Origin: Vibrio salinus
Lineage (GTDB): Bacteria > Pseudomonadota > Gammaproteobacteria > Enterobacterales > Vibrionaceae
Reading direction: 5' to 3'
DNA length: 64,000 bases
NCBI RefSeq assembly: GCF_021272385.1
Contig: NZ_JAJSDZ010000007.1
Location: 372,001-436,000 of the forward strand
A program made the translations under genes and the position numbers. Shown piece after piece: positions 7,292 through 16,217 of the stretch (positions within the stretch are counted from its first letter, which is position 1; the number at the start of each line of letters is the position of its first letter). The notes beneath the pieces are model-generated. The model was given only the letters and a program-made list of their open reading frames with translations, did no database searches and was not told where the DNA came from.

Positions 7292-7338
7292 CAAAGTGAA
7301 CACAAAGATAGTTAAAATTAGTATACATGTTCACTTTG
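7292..7338. promoter_or_regulatory. Inverted repeat upstream of resolvase, candidate res/operator site
   Basis: CAAAGTGAACA at 7292-7302 and TGTTCACTTTG at 7328-7338 form an 11-bp perfect inverted repeat with a 25-bp AT-rich spacer. It lies 12 bp upstream of the recombinase start codon. Serine resolvases usually bind inverted-repeat subsites placed just upstream of their own gene, for both recombination and autorepression. Confidence 0.6.
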
Positions 7339-7419
7339 AAATTAAAAGACTTTTTGAACAGATATATTCAGAGATGTGTACTATGTACCAAAAGTTACAC
7401 CTTTATGGACATCGATAAT

Positions 7420-7710
7420 TTATTTAACTCCAAATTTTTTCCAATCATCTTTCCTTTTAGTTGTGAAAATACAAGAAACACCACCTCCTGCATGAGTAAT
7501 GGGGTAATCAAAATCACAAAACAAAGTCACGTATAAGAGTGGCACTTGTTCATTTCCATAAGTATTAGGTAAAAACATAGCAACATCACCATCAGTACAT
7601 TTATTTTTTGCTTCTATAGTGCTGGTAGCCGAACAAATTTTTGAGTTATCCTTGTGTGGCTTACTAAGATTTATGGTTAATTCACGTTTATAAATAGTGT
7701 GTTTAAACAT
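7420..7710 (-). CDS. Hypothetical protein, 96 aa
   Basis: I do not recognise this protein. The reading frame is open for 96 codons and has ordinary composition, with three Cys residues (near 27, 38 and 65, plus one near 80) and a Gly-Gly-Gly-Val-Ser-Cys turn near the C-terminus. There is no signal peptide or membrane segment at this start, although the start could be mis-set or the gene 5'-truncated. It lies alone between the recombinase (same strand) and the plus-strand glycosyltransferase gene. The evidence for expression is weak. Confidence 0.45.
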   Translation of the reverse strand: MFKHTIYKRELTINLSKPHKDNSKICSATSTIEAKNKCTDGDVAMFLPNTYGNEQVPLLYVTLFCDFDYPITHAGGGVSCIFTTKRKDDWKKFGVK

Positions 7711-7754
7711 ACAATACTTAGTATTTTATACTTTACAGGTGAGTTGTTGTTCAA

Positions 7755-8819
7755 ATGAGTGAATGTAGACATAGAAAGAAGAGAAGACTCATAGTTGCGC
7801 CAAATATTCATACCGGGGGCGGGCTAGTTTTGTTAAAGTCACTTCTGAAATGTTCGGGTAGTTTAGATGACTCGATTCTGATATTGGATTCAAGAGCCCA
7901 AAAAGAGCTTTCTTTTTATGTTGGCACTCGTGATGTCTTTTGGACCCCTTGTGGTATTTTAGGACGAATTAAAGCGGAACTATTTGCTAGAAAAAGAGAA
8001 AATGAGTGTACCAATATCTTCTGTTTTCATAATCTACCGACCTTTTTTACAAAAAAGAAAGTTTCAGTGTTTCTGCAAAATAGACTTCTTGTTGAACAGA
8101 GCTCATTATCTGATTTTTCGCTACGTCCCTGGGTCCGAATTGCACTGGAAAGATTGATACTGAAAACGTTGTTTAAAAAGATTGCACAGTTTTTAGTTCA
8201 GACAGAAAGTATGAAGTCAACAATAGATAATTGGGTAAACTCAGAAGGGTTGAATCAAAAGTGTAGTATAAAAATTACGCCTTTTGTTCCAGAAATAGAT
8301 GAAAACGATCATGCTGATAGTAATTTACCTGACTCGACAGATTCCGATTTTATTTACGTTGCAGATGGTCAGCCGCACAAAAATCATATCAATTTATTAA
8401 AAGCTTGGGAAATTTTAGCAAGTCAAGGTCATTTCCCTAAATTATTACTCACATTGCCTGAACGAGATTATGAACTTAAATCGCAAATAAAGCAGTTATC
8501 TGAGAAGAAAGGTTTAAGTATTTATGATATCGGAATGGTTTCCAATAAGGATATTATTGGTTTATATAATGAGTCAAAAGCCTTGATTTTTCCTTCTACT
8601 CTTGAGTCTTTCGGTCTTCCTTTGGTTGAAGCAAATCAGTGTGGCTTGCCAATTATTGCATCTGAGCTTGACTATGTCCGAGATGTTTGTGAGCCTTGCC
8701 AGACATTTGATCCAAATTCACCAATTTCAATTGCCAGGGCTGTTACCCGTTTTTTGGGATACAATCATCTGAGAAATAGACCTATGTCTGCTGAACAGTT
8801 TATACAAGAGTATCTGTAA
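7755..8819 (+). CDS. Glycosyltransferase family 4
   Basis: This 354-residue GT-B fold protein has the N-terminal IHTGGG loop after the first beta strand, the mid-protein sugar-binding region VADGQPHKNHINLLKAWEIL, and the C-terminal EX7E-type region STLESFGLPLVEANQCGLPI used to bind the nucleotide sugar. No transmembrane segment is visible. It opens the plus-strand sugar gene block, 84 bp ahead of the UDP-amino-sugar genes. The donor and acceptor cannot be deduced. A weak TATACT -10-like element precedes it at 7727. Confidence 0.85.
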   Translation: MSECRHRKKRRLIVAPNIHTGGGLVLLKSLLKCSGSLDDSILILDSRAQKELSFYVGTRDVFWTPCGILGRIKAELFARKRENECTNIFCFHNLPTFFTKKKVSVFLQNRLLVEQSSLSDFSLRPWVRIALERLILKTLFKKIAQFLVQTESMKSTIDNWVNSEGLNQKCSIKITPFVPEIDENDHADSNLPDSTDSDFIYVADGQPHKNHINLLKAWEILASQGHFPKLLLTLPERDYELKSQIKQLSEKKGLSIYDIGMVSNKDIIGLYNESKALIFPSTLESFGLPLVEANQCGLPIIASELDYVRDVCEPCQTFDPNSPISIARAVTRFLGYNHLRNRPMSAEQFIQEYL

Positions 8820-8903
8820 TAAGTAATCTATACGGCCGATTACACGCACGAAAGAGTCTAATACATTAGTTCATGTAACCTTATTTAATAATAGAAGATA
8901 ACT

Positions 8904-9941
8904 ATGTTTGACAATAAAACACTACTGATTACCGGGGGTACCGGATCGTTTGGTAATGCAGTTTTAAGACGCTTCCTTAAAACCAACATTAAAGAAATTC
9001 GTATATTTTCCCGAGATGAGAAAAAACAAGATGATATGCGAAAATTATTTCATAGTGAAAAGTTAAAGTTTTATATTGGTGATGTTCGGGATTATCAGAG
9101 CGTTTCTAACGCAATGAGAGGTGTTGATTTTGTGTTTCATGCTGCAGCGTTGAAGCAGGTTCCGTCATGTGAATTTTACCCGTTAGAAGCCGTGAAAACA
9201 AATGTTTTGGGTACTGAAAATGTTCTGGAAAGTGCTATTTATCATGGAGCGTCTCGCGTAGTGTGTTTAAGTACAGACAAAGCTGTATATCCTATCAATG
9301 CAATGGGCATTTCTAAAGCTATGATGGAGAAAGTTATTGTTGCAAAGAGTAGGAATTTGGAACATACAAATACTACGATTTGTTGTACACGTTACGGTAA
9401 TGTTATGGCGTCAAGAGGTTCCGTTATTCCTCTTTTTATTCGGCAAGTAGTTAATAATGAGCCTATTACAATTACAAACCCTGATATGACTCGGTTTATG
9501 ATGACTCTGGATGATGCAGTAGATCTTGTGTTATATGCATTTAAGAATGGCAACAACGGTGATGTTTTTGTTCAAAAAGCTCCTGCTGCAACGATTGGCG
9601 TTTTGGTTGATTCAATTCTTGATATTATGCAACGACAAGATCATGTTATAAAAGTAATTGGTACCCGTCATGGGGAAAAACAATCAGAAGCGTTATGTAG
9701 CAGTGAAGAAATGTTTATTGCAAGGGATGAAGGTGATTATTATCGGATACCGGCTGATAATCGTGATTTGAATTACTCAAAGTATTTCGAGGAAGGTGAA
9801 CAGCAGTTGACTACTATTGAGGACTATAACTCGAATAATACGGATCTTTTAGATGTAAAATCAATGAAAAAGTTATTAATGAAATTAGATTTCATGAAGG
9901 ATATTTCTGAAGGGAAAATAATTGTTCCTGAAGGAGTTTAA
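8904..9941 (+). CDS. fnlA: UDP-GlcNAc 4,6-dehydratase/5-epimerase (FnlA/WbjB type)
   Basis: This 345-residue extended SDR protein has the NAD(P)-binding Gly11-Gly-Thr-Gly-Ser-Phe-Gly17 and the LSTDKAVYPINAMGISK segment, where Met replaces the usual catalytic Tyr ahead of Lys, as in the FlaA1/PseB/FnlA group. The family converts UDP-GlcNAc to 4-keto-6-deoxy sugars and, in FnlA/WbjB, epimerises C5 and C3. The next three genes are RmlD-like, WecB-like and WbuB-like, matching the gene order fnlABC-wbuB known from O-antigen loci. It ends two bases before the next gene, so the two are likely co-translated. Confidence 0.85.
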   Translation: MFDNKTLLITGGTGSFGNAVLRRFLKTNIKEIRIFSRDEKKQDDMRKLFHSEKLKFYIGDVRDYQSVSNAMRGVDFVFHAAALKQVPSCEFYPLEAVKTNVLGTENVLESAIYHGASRVVCLSTDKAVYPINAMGISKAMMEKVIVAKSRNLEHTNTTICCTRYGNVMASRGSVIPLFIRQVVNNEPITITNPDMTRFMMTLDDAVDLVLYAFKNGNNGDVFVQKAPAATIGVLVDSILDIMQRQDHVIKVIGTRHGEKQSEALCSSEEMFIARDEGDYYRIPADNRDLNYSKYFEEGEQQLTTIEDYNSNNTDLLDVKSMKKLLMKLDFMKDISEGKIIVPEGV

Positions 9942-9942
9942 T

Positions 9943-10818
9943 ATGAAAGTTCTCATTTTAGGTGCTACAGGTATGTTAGGTTACAGTTTGTTCTCTAATT
10001 TATCTGAATATGATGATCTTGAAGTTTTTGGTTCTGTAAGGTCGATTGAAGGTATTGAACACTATTATCAAAGCAATATACAAAAGTTGATATTTAATGT
10101 TGATATAAATGAACTTGATACAGTAAATAGTGCTATTAAAGATATTACCCCTGATGTTGTTATTAATTGCATTGGAATTATAAAGCAGAATAAAGTGGTG
10201 AATGAATATGTTACAAATATTCAATACAATGCTTTATTTCCTCATCAGTTAGCTGATATCTGTAACTCTGTTAATGCTAAGCTGATACACTTTTCAACTG
10301 ATTGTGTGTTTGATGGAAAAAAAGGGCACTATACAGAGGCAGATATTCCGACGGCTACCGACCTATATGGAAAAACAAAACAGCTTGGTGAAGTCGTTTA
10401 TGGTAAGCACCTGACGATAAGAACATCTATTATTGGTCATGAGTTAAAATCGAATGTTAGCCTTATTGACTGGTTCTTAAATGCTTTTGGTTCTGTAAAT
10501 GGATATAGCAATGCTATTTTTTCAGGATTTCCAACGTGCTATGTAGCTAAGATCATTGCTGAACATATATTGGGGAATGAGAATCTTTATGGATTAATGC
10601 ATCTTTCATCTAAGCCAATTGATAAGTATTCACTTTTAAGATTGATTTCTGATACATATCATAAAGATATTAATATAGTTAATTATCCTGATTTTAAAAT
10701 AGATAGATCTATGGATTCATCTTTATTTCAAAGTAAAACTGAAATATCAATTCCTGATTGGTCAGAACTCATCCAATTAATGTTTTTAGATTATAAGAAG
10801 AGATATCTACATGAGTAA
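9943..10818 (+). CDS. RmlD-like 4-keto reductase (WbvR/QnlA-like)
   Basis: This 291-residue SDR protein starts MKVLILGATGMLGY and has the STDCVFDGKKGHY segment and YGKTKQLGE (Tyr-x3-Lys) of dTDP-4-dehydrorhamnose reductases. ATG 9943, behind AAGGAG, was preferred to an in-frame start seven codons upstream. FnlB/WbjC/CapF enzymes of the L-FucNAc pathway are about 370 residues with a C-terminal cupin domain; this one lacks that domain and has the length of the L-QuiNAc enzymes (WbvR, QnlA). I therefore favour UDP-L-QuiNAc as the product, as inference. Confidence 0.75.
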   Translation: MKVLILGATGMLGYSLFSNLSEYDDLEVFGSVRSIEGIEHYYQSNIQKLIFNVDINELDTVNSAIKDITPDVVINCIGIIKQNKVVNEYVTNIQYNALFPHQLADICNSVNAKLIHFSTDCVFDGKKGHYTEADIPTATDLYGKTKQLGEVVYGKHLTIRTSIIGHELKSNVSLIDWFLNAFGSVNGYSNAIFSGFPTCYVAKIIAEHILGNENLYGLMHLSSKPIDKYSLLRLISDTYHKDINIVNYPDFKIDRSMDSSLFQSKTEISIPDWSELIQLMFLDYKKRYLHE

Positions 10819-11944
10819 GTTAAAAATTGTTACAGTTGTTGGTACTCGACCAGAAATTATTCGTTTGTCAAGAATTATTTATAAGTTAGACCAGTTTTGT
10901 GAGCATGTTTTAGTTCATACAGGACAAAATTATGATTATGAATTGAATCAGATATTTTTTGAGGATTTAGGCATAAGAGCTCCAGATGTTTTTTTGGAAT
11001 GTGCCGGAGAAACAGCGGCTCAGACTATTGCTCAGGTTATTAGTAAATCAGATGAGCTATATGAAAAAATATCTCCAGATGCAGTTCTTATTCTAGGTGA
11101 TACGAATAGTTCGATGGCAGCTATTTCGGCTAAAAGGAAAAAAATACCTATTTTTCATATGGAAGCCGGAAATCGTTGCTTCGATTTGAGAGTGCCTGAA
11201 GAAATTAATAGAAAAATCATAGATCATATCTCAGATGTAAATATGCCATACAGCAATATTGCAAGAAATTATTTATTGAATGAGGGAATTAAGCCTGAGT
11301 TTATTGTTAGAACAGGTAGTCCATTGGATGAGGTATTATCATTTTATAAAGAAGGAATAAGTAATTCAGATATCTTATCTAAGTTTTCTTTGACTAAGGA
11401 AGCTTATTTTGTTGTTAGTGTTCATAGAGAAGAGAATGTCGATTCACTGACAAATATTACCAATTTAAACCAGGTGTTAAATAAACTAGCTGAACTGTAC
11501 AGTTTGCCAATTATTGTATCAACACACCCTAGAACGAGAAAAAAAATTGCTGAATTAAAACTTGAATTTCATCCTTTGGTCAAGTTGATGAAACCTCTTG
11601 GGTTTACTGATTATGTGCGTTTACAGCTTGATGCCAAAGTTGTTCTTAGTGATAGTGGTACGATTACCGAAGAATCTTCTATATTGAATTTTAGAGCTTT
11701 AAATTTACGTGAAGCTCAGGAGCGTCCGGAAGGTTTGGAAGAAGGTGCTGTTATGTTCACAGGTCTTAATATCGATCGTATTTTACAAGGGATTCAGATA
11801 TTGGAGCTACAACCATCTGGTGAGGATAGGTTGTTACATAAGGTCTATGATTATAATGCTCCTAACGTTTCGGATAAAGTAGTCAGAACAATACATTCTT
11901 ATGTGGATTATATTGATAGAGTCGTTTGGAGAAAACGTCTGTGA
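10811..11944 (+). CDS. fnlC: UDP-N-acetyl sugar 2-epimerase (WbjD/FnlC/WbvD type)
   Basis: This 377-residue GT-B-like epimerase has the WecB family landmarks: VGTRPEIIRLSRI at the N-terminus, LGDTNSS near 100, HMEAGNRCFDLRVPEEINR near 120-137, SVHREENVD near 200, and the UDP-binding SDSGTITEES near 280. It should invert C2 of a UDP-L-2-acetamido-6-deoxy sugar, the last step to UDP-L-QuiNAc or UDP-L-FucNAc. It overlaps the RmlD-like gene by 8 nt and the next gene by 4 nt, so the block is tightly coupled. Confidence 0.85.
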   Translation: MSKLKIVTVVGTRPEIIRLSRIIYKLDQFCEHVLVHTGQNYDYELNQIFFEDLGIRAPDVFLECAGETAAQTIAQVISKSDELYEKISPDAVLILGDTNSSMAAISAKRKKIPIFHMEAGNRCFDLRVPEEINRKIIDHISDVNMPYSNIARNYLLNEGIKPEFIVRTGSPLDEVLSFYKEGISNSDILSKFSLTKEAYFVVSVHREENVDSLTNITNLNQVLNKLAELYSLPIIVSTHPRTRKKIAELKLEFHPLVKLMKPLGFTDYVRLQLDAKVVLSDSGTITEESSILNFRALNLREAQERPEGLEEGAVMFTGLNIDRILQGIQILELQPSGEDRLLHKVYDYNAPNVSDKVVRTIHSYVDYIDRVVWRKRL

Positions 11945-13155
11945 GGATTGCGATTTTCTCTGATGATAGTCTTCCTGATAGTACTCGGGTTCATGCTAAA
12001 ATGCTTCATGAGCTAGCTTTAGAGTTAAAAAGTAATGGACATGAACCTGTAATTTTAACTCCGGGACACAAGGCTCAGTCTCGATTAGTCGTCGATTTTA
12101 TTGATGATATTGAGGTTTGGCGATTCCGTAGTAATCCTACAAGAAGCGGTAATAAGTTAAAAAGAGCAATTACTGAGAGTTTACTATCTGTTAATGCTTA
12201 CCTAGCTATATCAAAAAAAGTTGCGACAAGGCCTTTTGATTTATATATAAATTATTCACCGACTATATTTTTTGGACCTTTAATTCGTCTGTTAAAGCAT
12301 CGTTTTGGTGGTTATTGTTATTTGGTTTTAAGGGATATGTTTCCTCAATGGGCGATCGATGAAGGACTGTTGAGGAAAGGATCACTTATTACAAAGTATT
12401 TTCAGTTTTTTGAATTGTTTAATTATAAAACAGCTGATTGTATTGGCGTTATGTCTGATGCCAATAAGCGGTTTTTCCAGGAGCAATATCCACAGTTTGA
12501 TAATGTGAAAGTATTATATAATTGGACCTCGCTTGAGCCATACAGGGAAAATATATCTGATGAAGATGATATAAGAACCCAGTTGTCATTAGAAAATAAA
12601 ATTATCTTTTTCTATGGAGGTAATATTGGACATGCTCAGGATATGGGGAATTTGTTGCGTTTAGTTAACTCGATGAAAAATCACCCCGATGCCCATTTTT
12701 TATTTGTGGGGCAGGGAGATGAAGTGGATCTGGTAGTAGAGGCCAAGGATAGATTGAATTTAGACAATTTGACCTATTTGCCTTCAGTCTCTCAAAGTAA
12801 ATATCAGAGTATTCTTTCTCAGGTTGATGTAGGTCTATTTTCATTAGCAAAGACACATAAAGCTCATAACTTCCCTGGTAAATTATTAGGGTATATGTGC
12901 CAGTCAATCCCTATTCTTGGCAGCATTAATTCTGGTAATGATCTTGTTCGTTTTATAAGAGATGAGCAAGCAGGTTATGTATATGTTAATGGTGATGACT
13001 CTTCTTTATTTTCGTCTGCTATTTGTTTGCTGGAAGACTCTACATTAAGAAAACAGACTGGAGATAATGCCTATCGTGTTTTGTGTCAGTACTTTTCTGT
13101 AAAATCAGCTGCAGCAGCTATTGTTGATGATAGCCATCAACTTACTGTATATTAA
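11941..13155 (+). CDS. wbuB: GT4 glycosyltransferase, WbuB-like L-FucNAc/L-QuiNAc transferase
   Basis: This is a protein of about 404 residues starting at GTG 11941, whose GTGA overlaps the upstream stop; a GGAG lies about 10 nt upstream. The N-terminus (IAIFSDDSLPDSTRVHAKML) and the central LRDMFPQWAIDEG motif are typical of WbuB proteins, which add L-FucNAc or L-QuiNAc to an undecaprenyl-linked sugar. The C-terminal domain has the GT4 signature around AHNFPGKLLGYMCQSIPILG. Membrane association is probable through amphipathic segments; no clear TM helix is seen. Confidence 0.85.
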   Translation: MRIAIFSDDSLPDSTRVHAKMLHELALELKSNGHEPVILTPGHKAQSRLVVDFIDDIEVWRFRSNPTRSGNKLKRAITESLLSVNAYLAISKKVATRPFDLYINYSPTIFFGPLIRLLKHRFGGYCYLVLRDMFPQWAIDEGLLRKGSLITKYFQFFELFNYKTADCIGVMSDANKRFFQEQYPQFDNVKVLYNWTSLEPYRENISDEDDIRTQLSLENKIIFFYGGNIGHAQDMGNLLRLVNSMKNHPDAHFLFVGQGDEVDLVVEAKDRLNLDNLTYLPSVSQSKYQSILSQVDVGLFSLAKTHKAHNFPGKLLGYMCQSIPILGSINSGNDLVRFIRDEQAGYVYVNGDDSSLFSSAICLLEDSTLRKQTGDNAYRVLCQYFSVKSAAAAIVDDSHQLTVY

Positions 13156-13156
13156 A

Positions 13157-13184
13157 ATATATCCTACGCCAAGGCAGGATATAT
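13157..13184. terminator. Hairpin between convergent wbuB and WbpM-like genes
   Basis: ATATATCCT and AGGATATAT form a 9-bp stem, with a further GCC/GGC pairing in the loop, starting right after the wbuB stop. The AT-rich stem lacks a strong T-run, but the position between converging genes supports a terminator. Confidence 0.55.
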
Positions 13185-13209
13185 AAATAGTGGGGTGGAT
13201 GCTTGAAGG

Positions 13210-15078
13210 CTATACACTTGTTGGTTTGTAGCCTGTGGGGGCTTTTATTAGAAGACGTTTAATACATTCGATATCAAAGCTATGGCAGCACATATCAAGA
13301 TGTTCTAATAGGGCTTGCATCTCGCTCCAAGATAACTTATTTTCTTTAGCTGTCATTATTTTCTGATGACTTGTCCCTTCAACATTGTCACCAATCAAAA
13401 GTTCTTCATACAACTTTTCTCCGGGACGTAAGCCTGTGAAATGTATTTCAATATCACCGACATCCTCGTGATCTTCAAAGTATTCTTTCATCCCCATTAA
13501 ATGGATCATACGCTTCGCCAAGTCCAATATTTTAACGGGATCCCCCATATCCAATACAAATACTTGGCCATTGTTTCCCATTGCACCAGCTTGAATAACC
13601 AGCTGTGCGGCTTCAGGAATTAGCATGAAATAGCGAATGATATCGGGGTGGGTGACAGTGACTGGTCCACCTTTACGAATCTGTTTTTTAAACAGAGGCA
13701 CAACAGAACCTGATGAACCTAAAACATTACCAAAGCGAACCATAGTAAATGTCGTTTCAGTCTGTTTATCGGCGAAAGCCTGCAATACAAGCTCAGCCAT
13801 CCTTTTACTGGCACCCATAATATTAGTTGGGCGAACAGCTTTATCGGTTGAAATCAACGTGAAATTTTTTACATTTGCCTCGATGGCTGCATTGGCACAA
13901 GAAAAGGTCCCAAATACATTGTTACGGATACCTTCGACAATGTTATCTTCTACAATCGGGACATGCTTGTAAGCTGCAGCATGATAAACAGTATCAATGG
14001 AGCTTATGGTCATTAGATTGTGCATTCTATTTCCATTTTGAACTGAACCAAGGGCGGCCACAATTTTGGTAGTAAGTTCTTTTCTTTTTTTTACAGCTTG
14101 TAATTCCTGATCGATTTGATATAGATTAAATTCATTAAGTTCTACTAATACAAGGGTACTTGGCTTTTGCAGTAGTATCTGTCGGCATAGTTCTGAACCA
14201 ATCGAACCACCGGCCCCGGTAACCATAACATGTTTATCAGTAATATTTTTTGTGAGCAGTTCCGGTATGGGATCCACAGGAGCTCTGCCTAATAAATCAG
14301 CAATATCAAGATCTTTGATGTCTGTAGCGTTTCCCTTTCCAGCCGCAATATCTTCTACACTAGGCACAGATTGTACTTCTATCGGCCAGTCAGATAATTT
14401 TTCTAAAAGGCGTAGCCGCTCCCCTTTGTTGATATTATTAATGGCAAGGAGTAATTTGACTGGCTGATAGAGTGATTGTAGCGTTTCGAATTCACAGCTA
14501 TGATGTACTCGTAGGCCAAACATAATCTGACCTGTTTTACTATGATCATCATCTAACAAAACTACCGGATGATATTCATCCCCCTGAATTAATGCATAAG
14601 CTAAATCACGTCCGGTCGCTCCCGCACCATAAATAAACACATTCGGCTTTTGTTTTTTTATCTGATAATAATACACAGTGCGAATCAAAATTCGTGGGCC
14701 GCCCAGCGTTAAAATGGCTAACCCGGCATAAATGAAAGGAACACTTCGGGGCACAAAGGCATGAAAGAAAAAACTACTTAATGCCAGCGCAAGTGATGAG
14801 AGAAAAACAGCAAAGAAAATATGCCCAATCGCAGGCATCATCATATAGCGCAATACGGCTCGGTACATACCGAATTTAACAAAAGTGAGAAGCGTTACTC
14901 CTATCGTGACCAATATACATAAAACTTCTTGAATACCAACCGTAAAATGAAACCCGTCCAGCCGGAGCACCATAGCGGCAACAAGTGAAAATAATATCGC
15001 ACAGATATCATAGATAATACTAATAAATCGTTTATTACGACGTTGGGCCTGTAATAATAACTGAATAGGAGTAAACAT
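13210..15078 (-). CDS. Membrane-bound UDP-GlcNAc 4,6-dehydratase (WbpM/FlaA1-like)
   Basis: This 622-residue protein has four N-terminal TM helices (about residues 20-125), a first Rossmann segment (VFIYGAGATGRDLA near 147), and a second, catalytic SDR domain beginning VMVTGAGGSIGSELCRQ near 285. It shows the STDKAVRPTNIMGASK motif, with Met in place of the catalytic Tyr as in WbpM. It makes UDP-2-acetamido-2,6-dideoxy-xylo-4-hexulose for D-QuiNAc or D-FucNAc. It is the only minus-strand gene in this part, divergent from the WbpV-like and PglC-like genes with which it probably works. Length and layout are full-size for the family. Confidence 0.9.
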   Translation of the reverse strand: MFTPIQLLLQAQRRNKRFISIIYDICAILFSLVAAMVLRLDGFHFTVGIQEVLCILVTIGVTLLTFVKFGMYRAVLRYMMMPAIGHIFFAVFLSSLALALSSFFFHAFVPRSVPFIYAGLAILTLGGPRILIRTVYYYQIKKQKPNVFIYGAGATGRDLAYALIQGDEYHPVVLLDDDHSKTGQIMFGLRVHHSCEFETLQSLYQPVKLLLAINNINKGERLRLLEKLSDWPIEVQSVPSVEDIAAGKGNATDIKDLDIADLLGRAPVDPIPELLTKNITDKHVMVTGAGGSIGSELCRQILLQKPSTLVLVELNEFNLYQIDQELQAVKKRKELTTKIVAALGSVQNGNRMHNLMTISSIDTVYHAAAYKHVPIVEDNIVEGIRNNVFGTFSCANAAIEANVKNFTLISTDKAVRPTNIMGASKRMAELVLQAFADKQTETTFTMVRFGNVLGSSGSVVPLFKKQIRKGGPVTVTHPDIIRYFMLIPEAAQLVIQAGAMGNNGQVFVLDMGDPVKILDLAKRMIHLMGMKEYFEDHEDVGDIEIHFTGLRPGEKLYEELLIGDNVEGTSHQKIMTAKENKLSWSEMQALLEHLDMCCHSFDIECIKRLLIKAPTGYKPTSV

Positions 15079-15259
15079 TTTTTGCTTGCCTGCTGCAATG
15101 ATTTATCGCGATACCGATTTTATCGGCATTTATTTATGATTCTCAACTGATTGTTAGTGTATGTCTTACACATTAAGCAAATCAATTGTAAACTCATAGA
15201 ATTCAGATGAAATTTCGCCTGTTAGGTGTTTTTTTGAACGATAGTAAAGTTGAATAGGC

Positions 15260-16210
15260 ATGAATAAAATATTAGTGACAGGAAGTGGTGGTTTTGTCGG
15301 AAAGAATCTTGTACATCAACTCCTTCAGCAAAGAAACGAAGTTATTGCCCATTCTCGTTCGGTACAGTTGACCGGATGTGAGAATGTGCATTCTGAAATT
15401 TCATCGCTGACTGACTGGTCTGGTGTACTTACTGATGTTGATGCGGTTATTCACTGTGCCGCAAGAGTGCATCAAATGAATGAATCTCAACAAGAAGCTA
15501 AGATCCTTTATCACGAAGTGAATGTGGCTGGTTCGCTTAATTTAGCAAAACAAGCCGTAGAGGCTGGTGTTAAACGGTTTATATTTATCAGCTCAATTAA
15601 AGTGAATGGAGAATGGACTAACGAATCAGAACCATTTACTGCTGATGATATGCCCCATCCGCAGGATGCTTATGGTCAAAGTAAATACGATGCGGAATGT
15701 GCATTAATCGAATTTGCTCAACAAAGCGGATTGGAGTTGGTTATTATTCGACCTCCATTGGTGTATGGCCCAGGAGTTAAAGCGAATTTTTTATCTATGA
15801 TGAAAGTTGTTGCTAAAGGCGTACCATTACCATTCGGTGCAATTAAAAGTTTACGTAGTTTTGTGTATGTGGAAAATCTGGTGAACCTGATTCTGGTATG
15901 CTGTGAACATACTAAAGCTCCAGGGAAAATATTCCTGATTTCTGATGATGAGGATATAAGCATTCGAGAACTATTGCGACAGTTGGCTCAACTATCAGGG
16001 AAAAAATCCTATTTGTTACCGATTCCAAAATTCTTGCTTATTTCATTGTTAACGCTTATCGGTAAAAAAGCGGCTGCACAACGTTTGTGTCAGCCACTAC
16101 AGTTGGATATTCAGGAAACGAAAGACATTTTAGGATGGGAACCGAAGTATTCACTACGAGAAGGTTTAGAGAAAACCGTTGATAGTTATCTGAATGATGT
16201 AAAGGATTAA
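15260..16210 (+). CDS. NAD-dependent epimerase/4-keto reductase (WbpV/WreQ-like)
   Basis: This 316-residue extended SDR protein has the Gly-rich loop GSGGFVGKN (residues 8-16), the catalytic segment SSIKVNGE, and YGQSKYDAE giving Tyr-x3-Lys. Homologues such as WbpV and WreQ reduce the 4-keto product of WbpM to UDP-D-QuiNAc or UDP-D-FucNAc, and they are commonly paired with an initiating sugar transferase, as here. It is separated from the divergent WbpM-like gene by about 180 bp, which must hold both promoters. GalE-type C4 epimerase activity is the main alternative. Confidence 0.8.
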   Translation: MNKILVTGSGGFVGKNLVHQLLQQRNEVIAHSRSVQLTGCENVHSEISSLTDWSGVLTDVDAVIHCAARVHQMNESQQEAKILYHEVNVAGSLNLAKQAVEAGVKRFIFISSIKVNGEWTNESEPFTADDMPHPQDAYGQSKYDAECALIEFAQQSGLELVIIRPPLVYGPGVKANFLSMMKVVAKGVPLPFGAIKSLRSFVYVENLVNLILVCCEHTKAPGKIFLISDDEDISIRELLRQLAQLSGKKSYLLPIPKFLLISLLTLIGKKAAAQRLCQPLQLDIQETKDILGWEPKYSLREGLEKTVDSYLNDVKD

Positions 16211-16217
16211 ATTACAA

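Noticed and set aside
7327..7536. 69-aa plus-strand ORF
   Set aside because: It overlaps the recombinase upstream site and the 96-aa minus-strand frame; no ribosome site or recognisable features.
7700..7735. TATACT with an upstream hexamer as promoter of the 7755 gene
   Set aside because: The -10 is good but no acceptable -35 lies at 16-18 bp.
13637..13972. 111-aa plus-strand ORF
   Set aside because: It lies wholly within the well-supported WbpM-like gene on the other strand.
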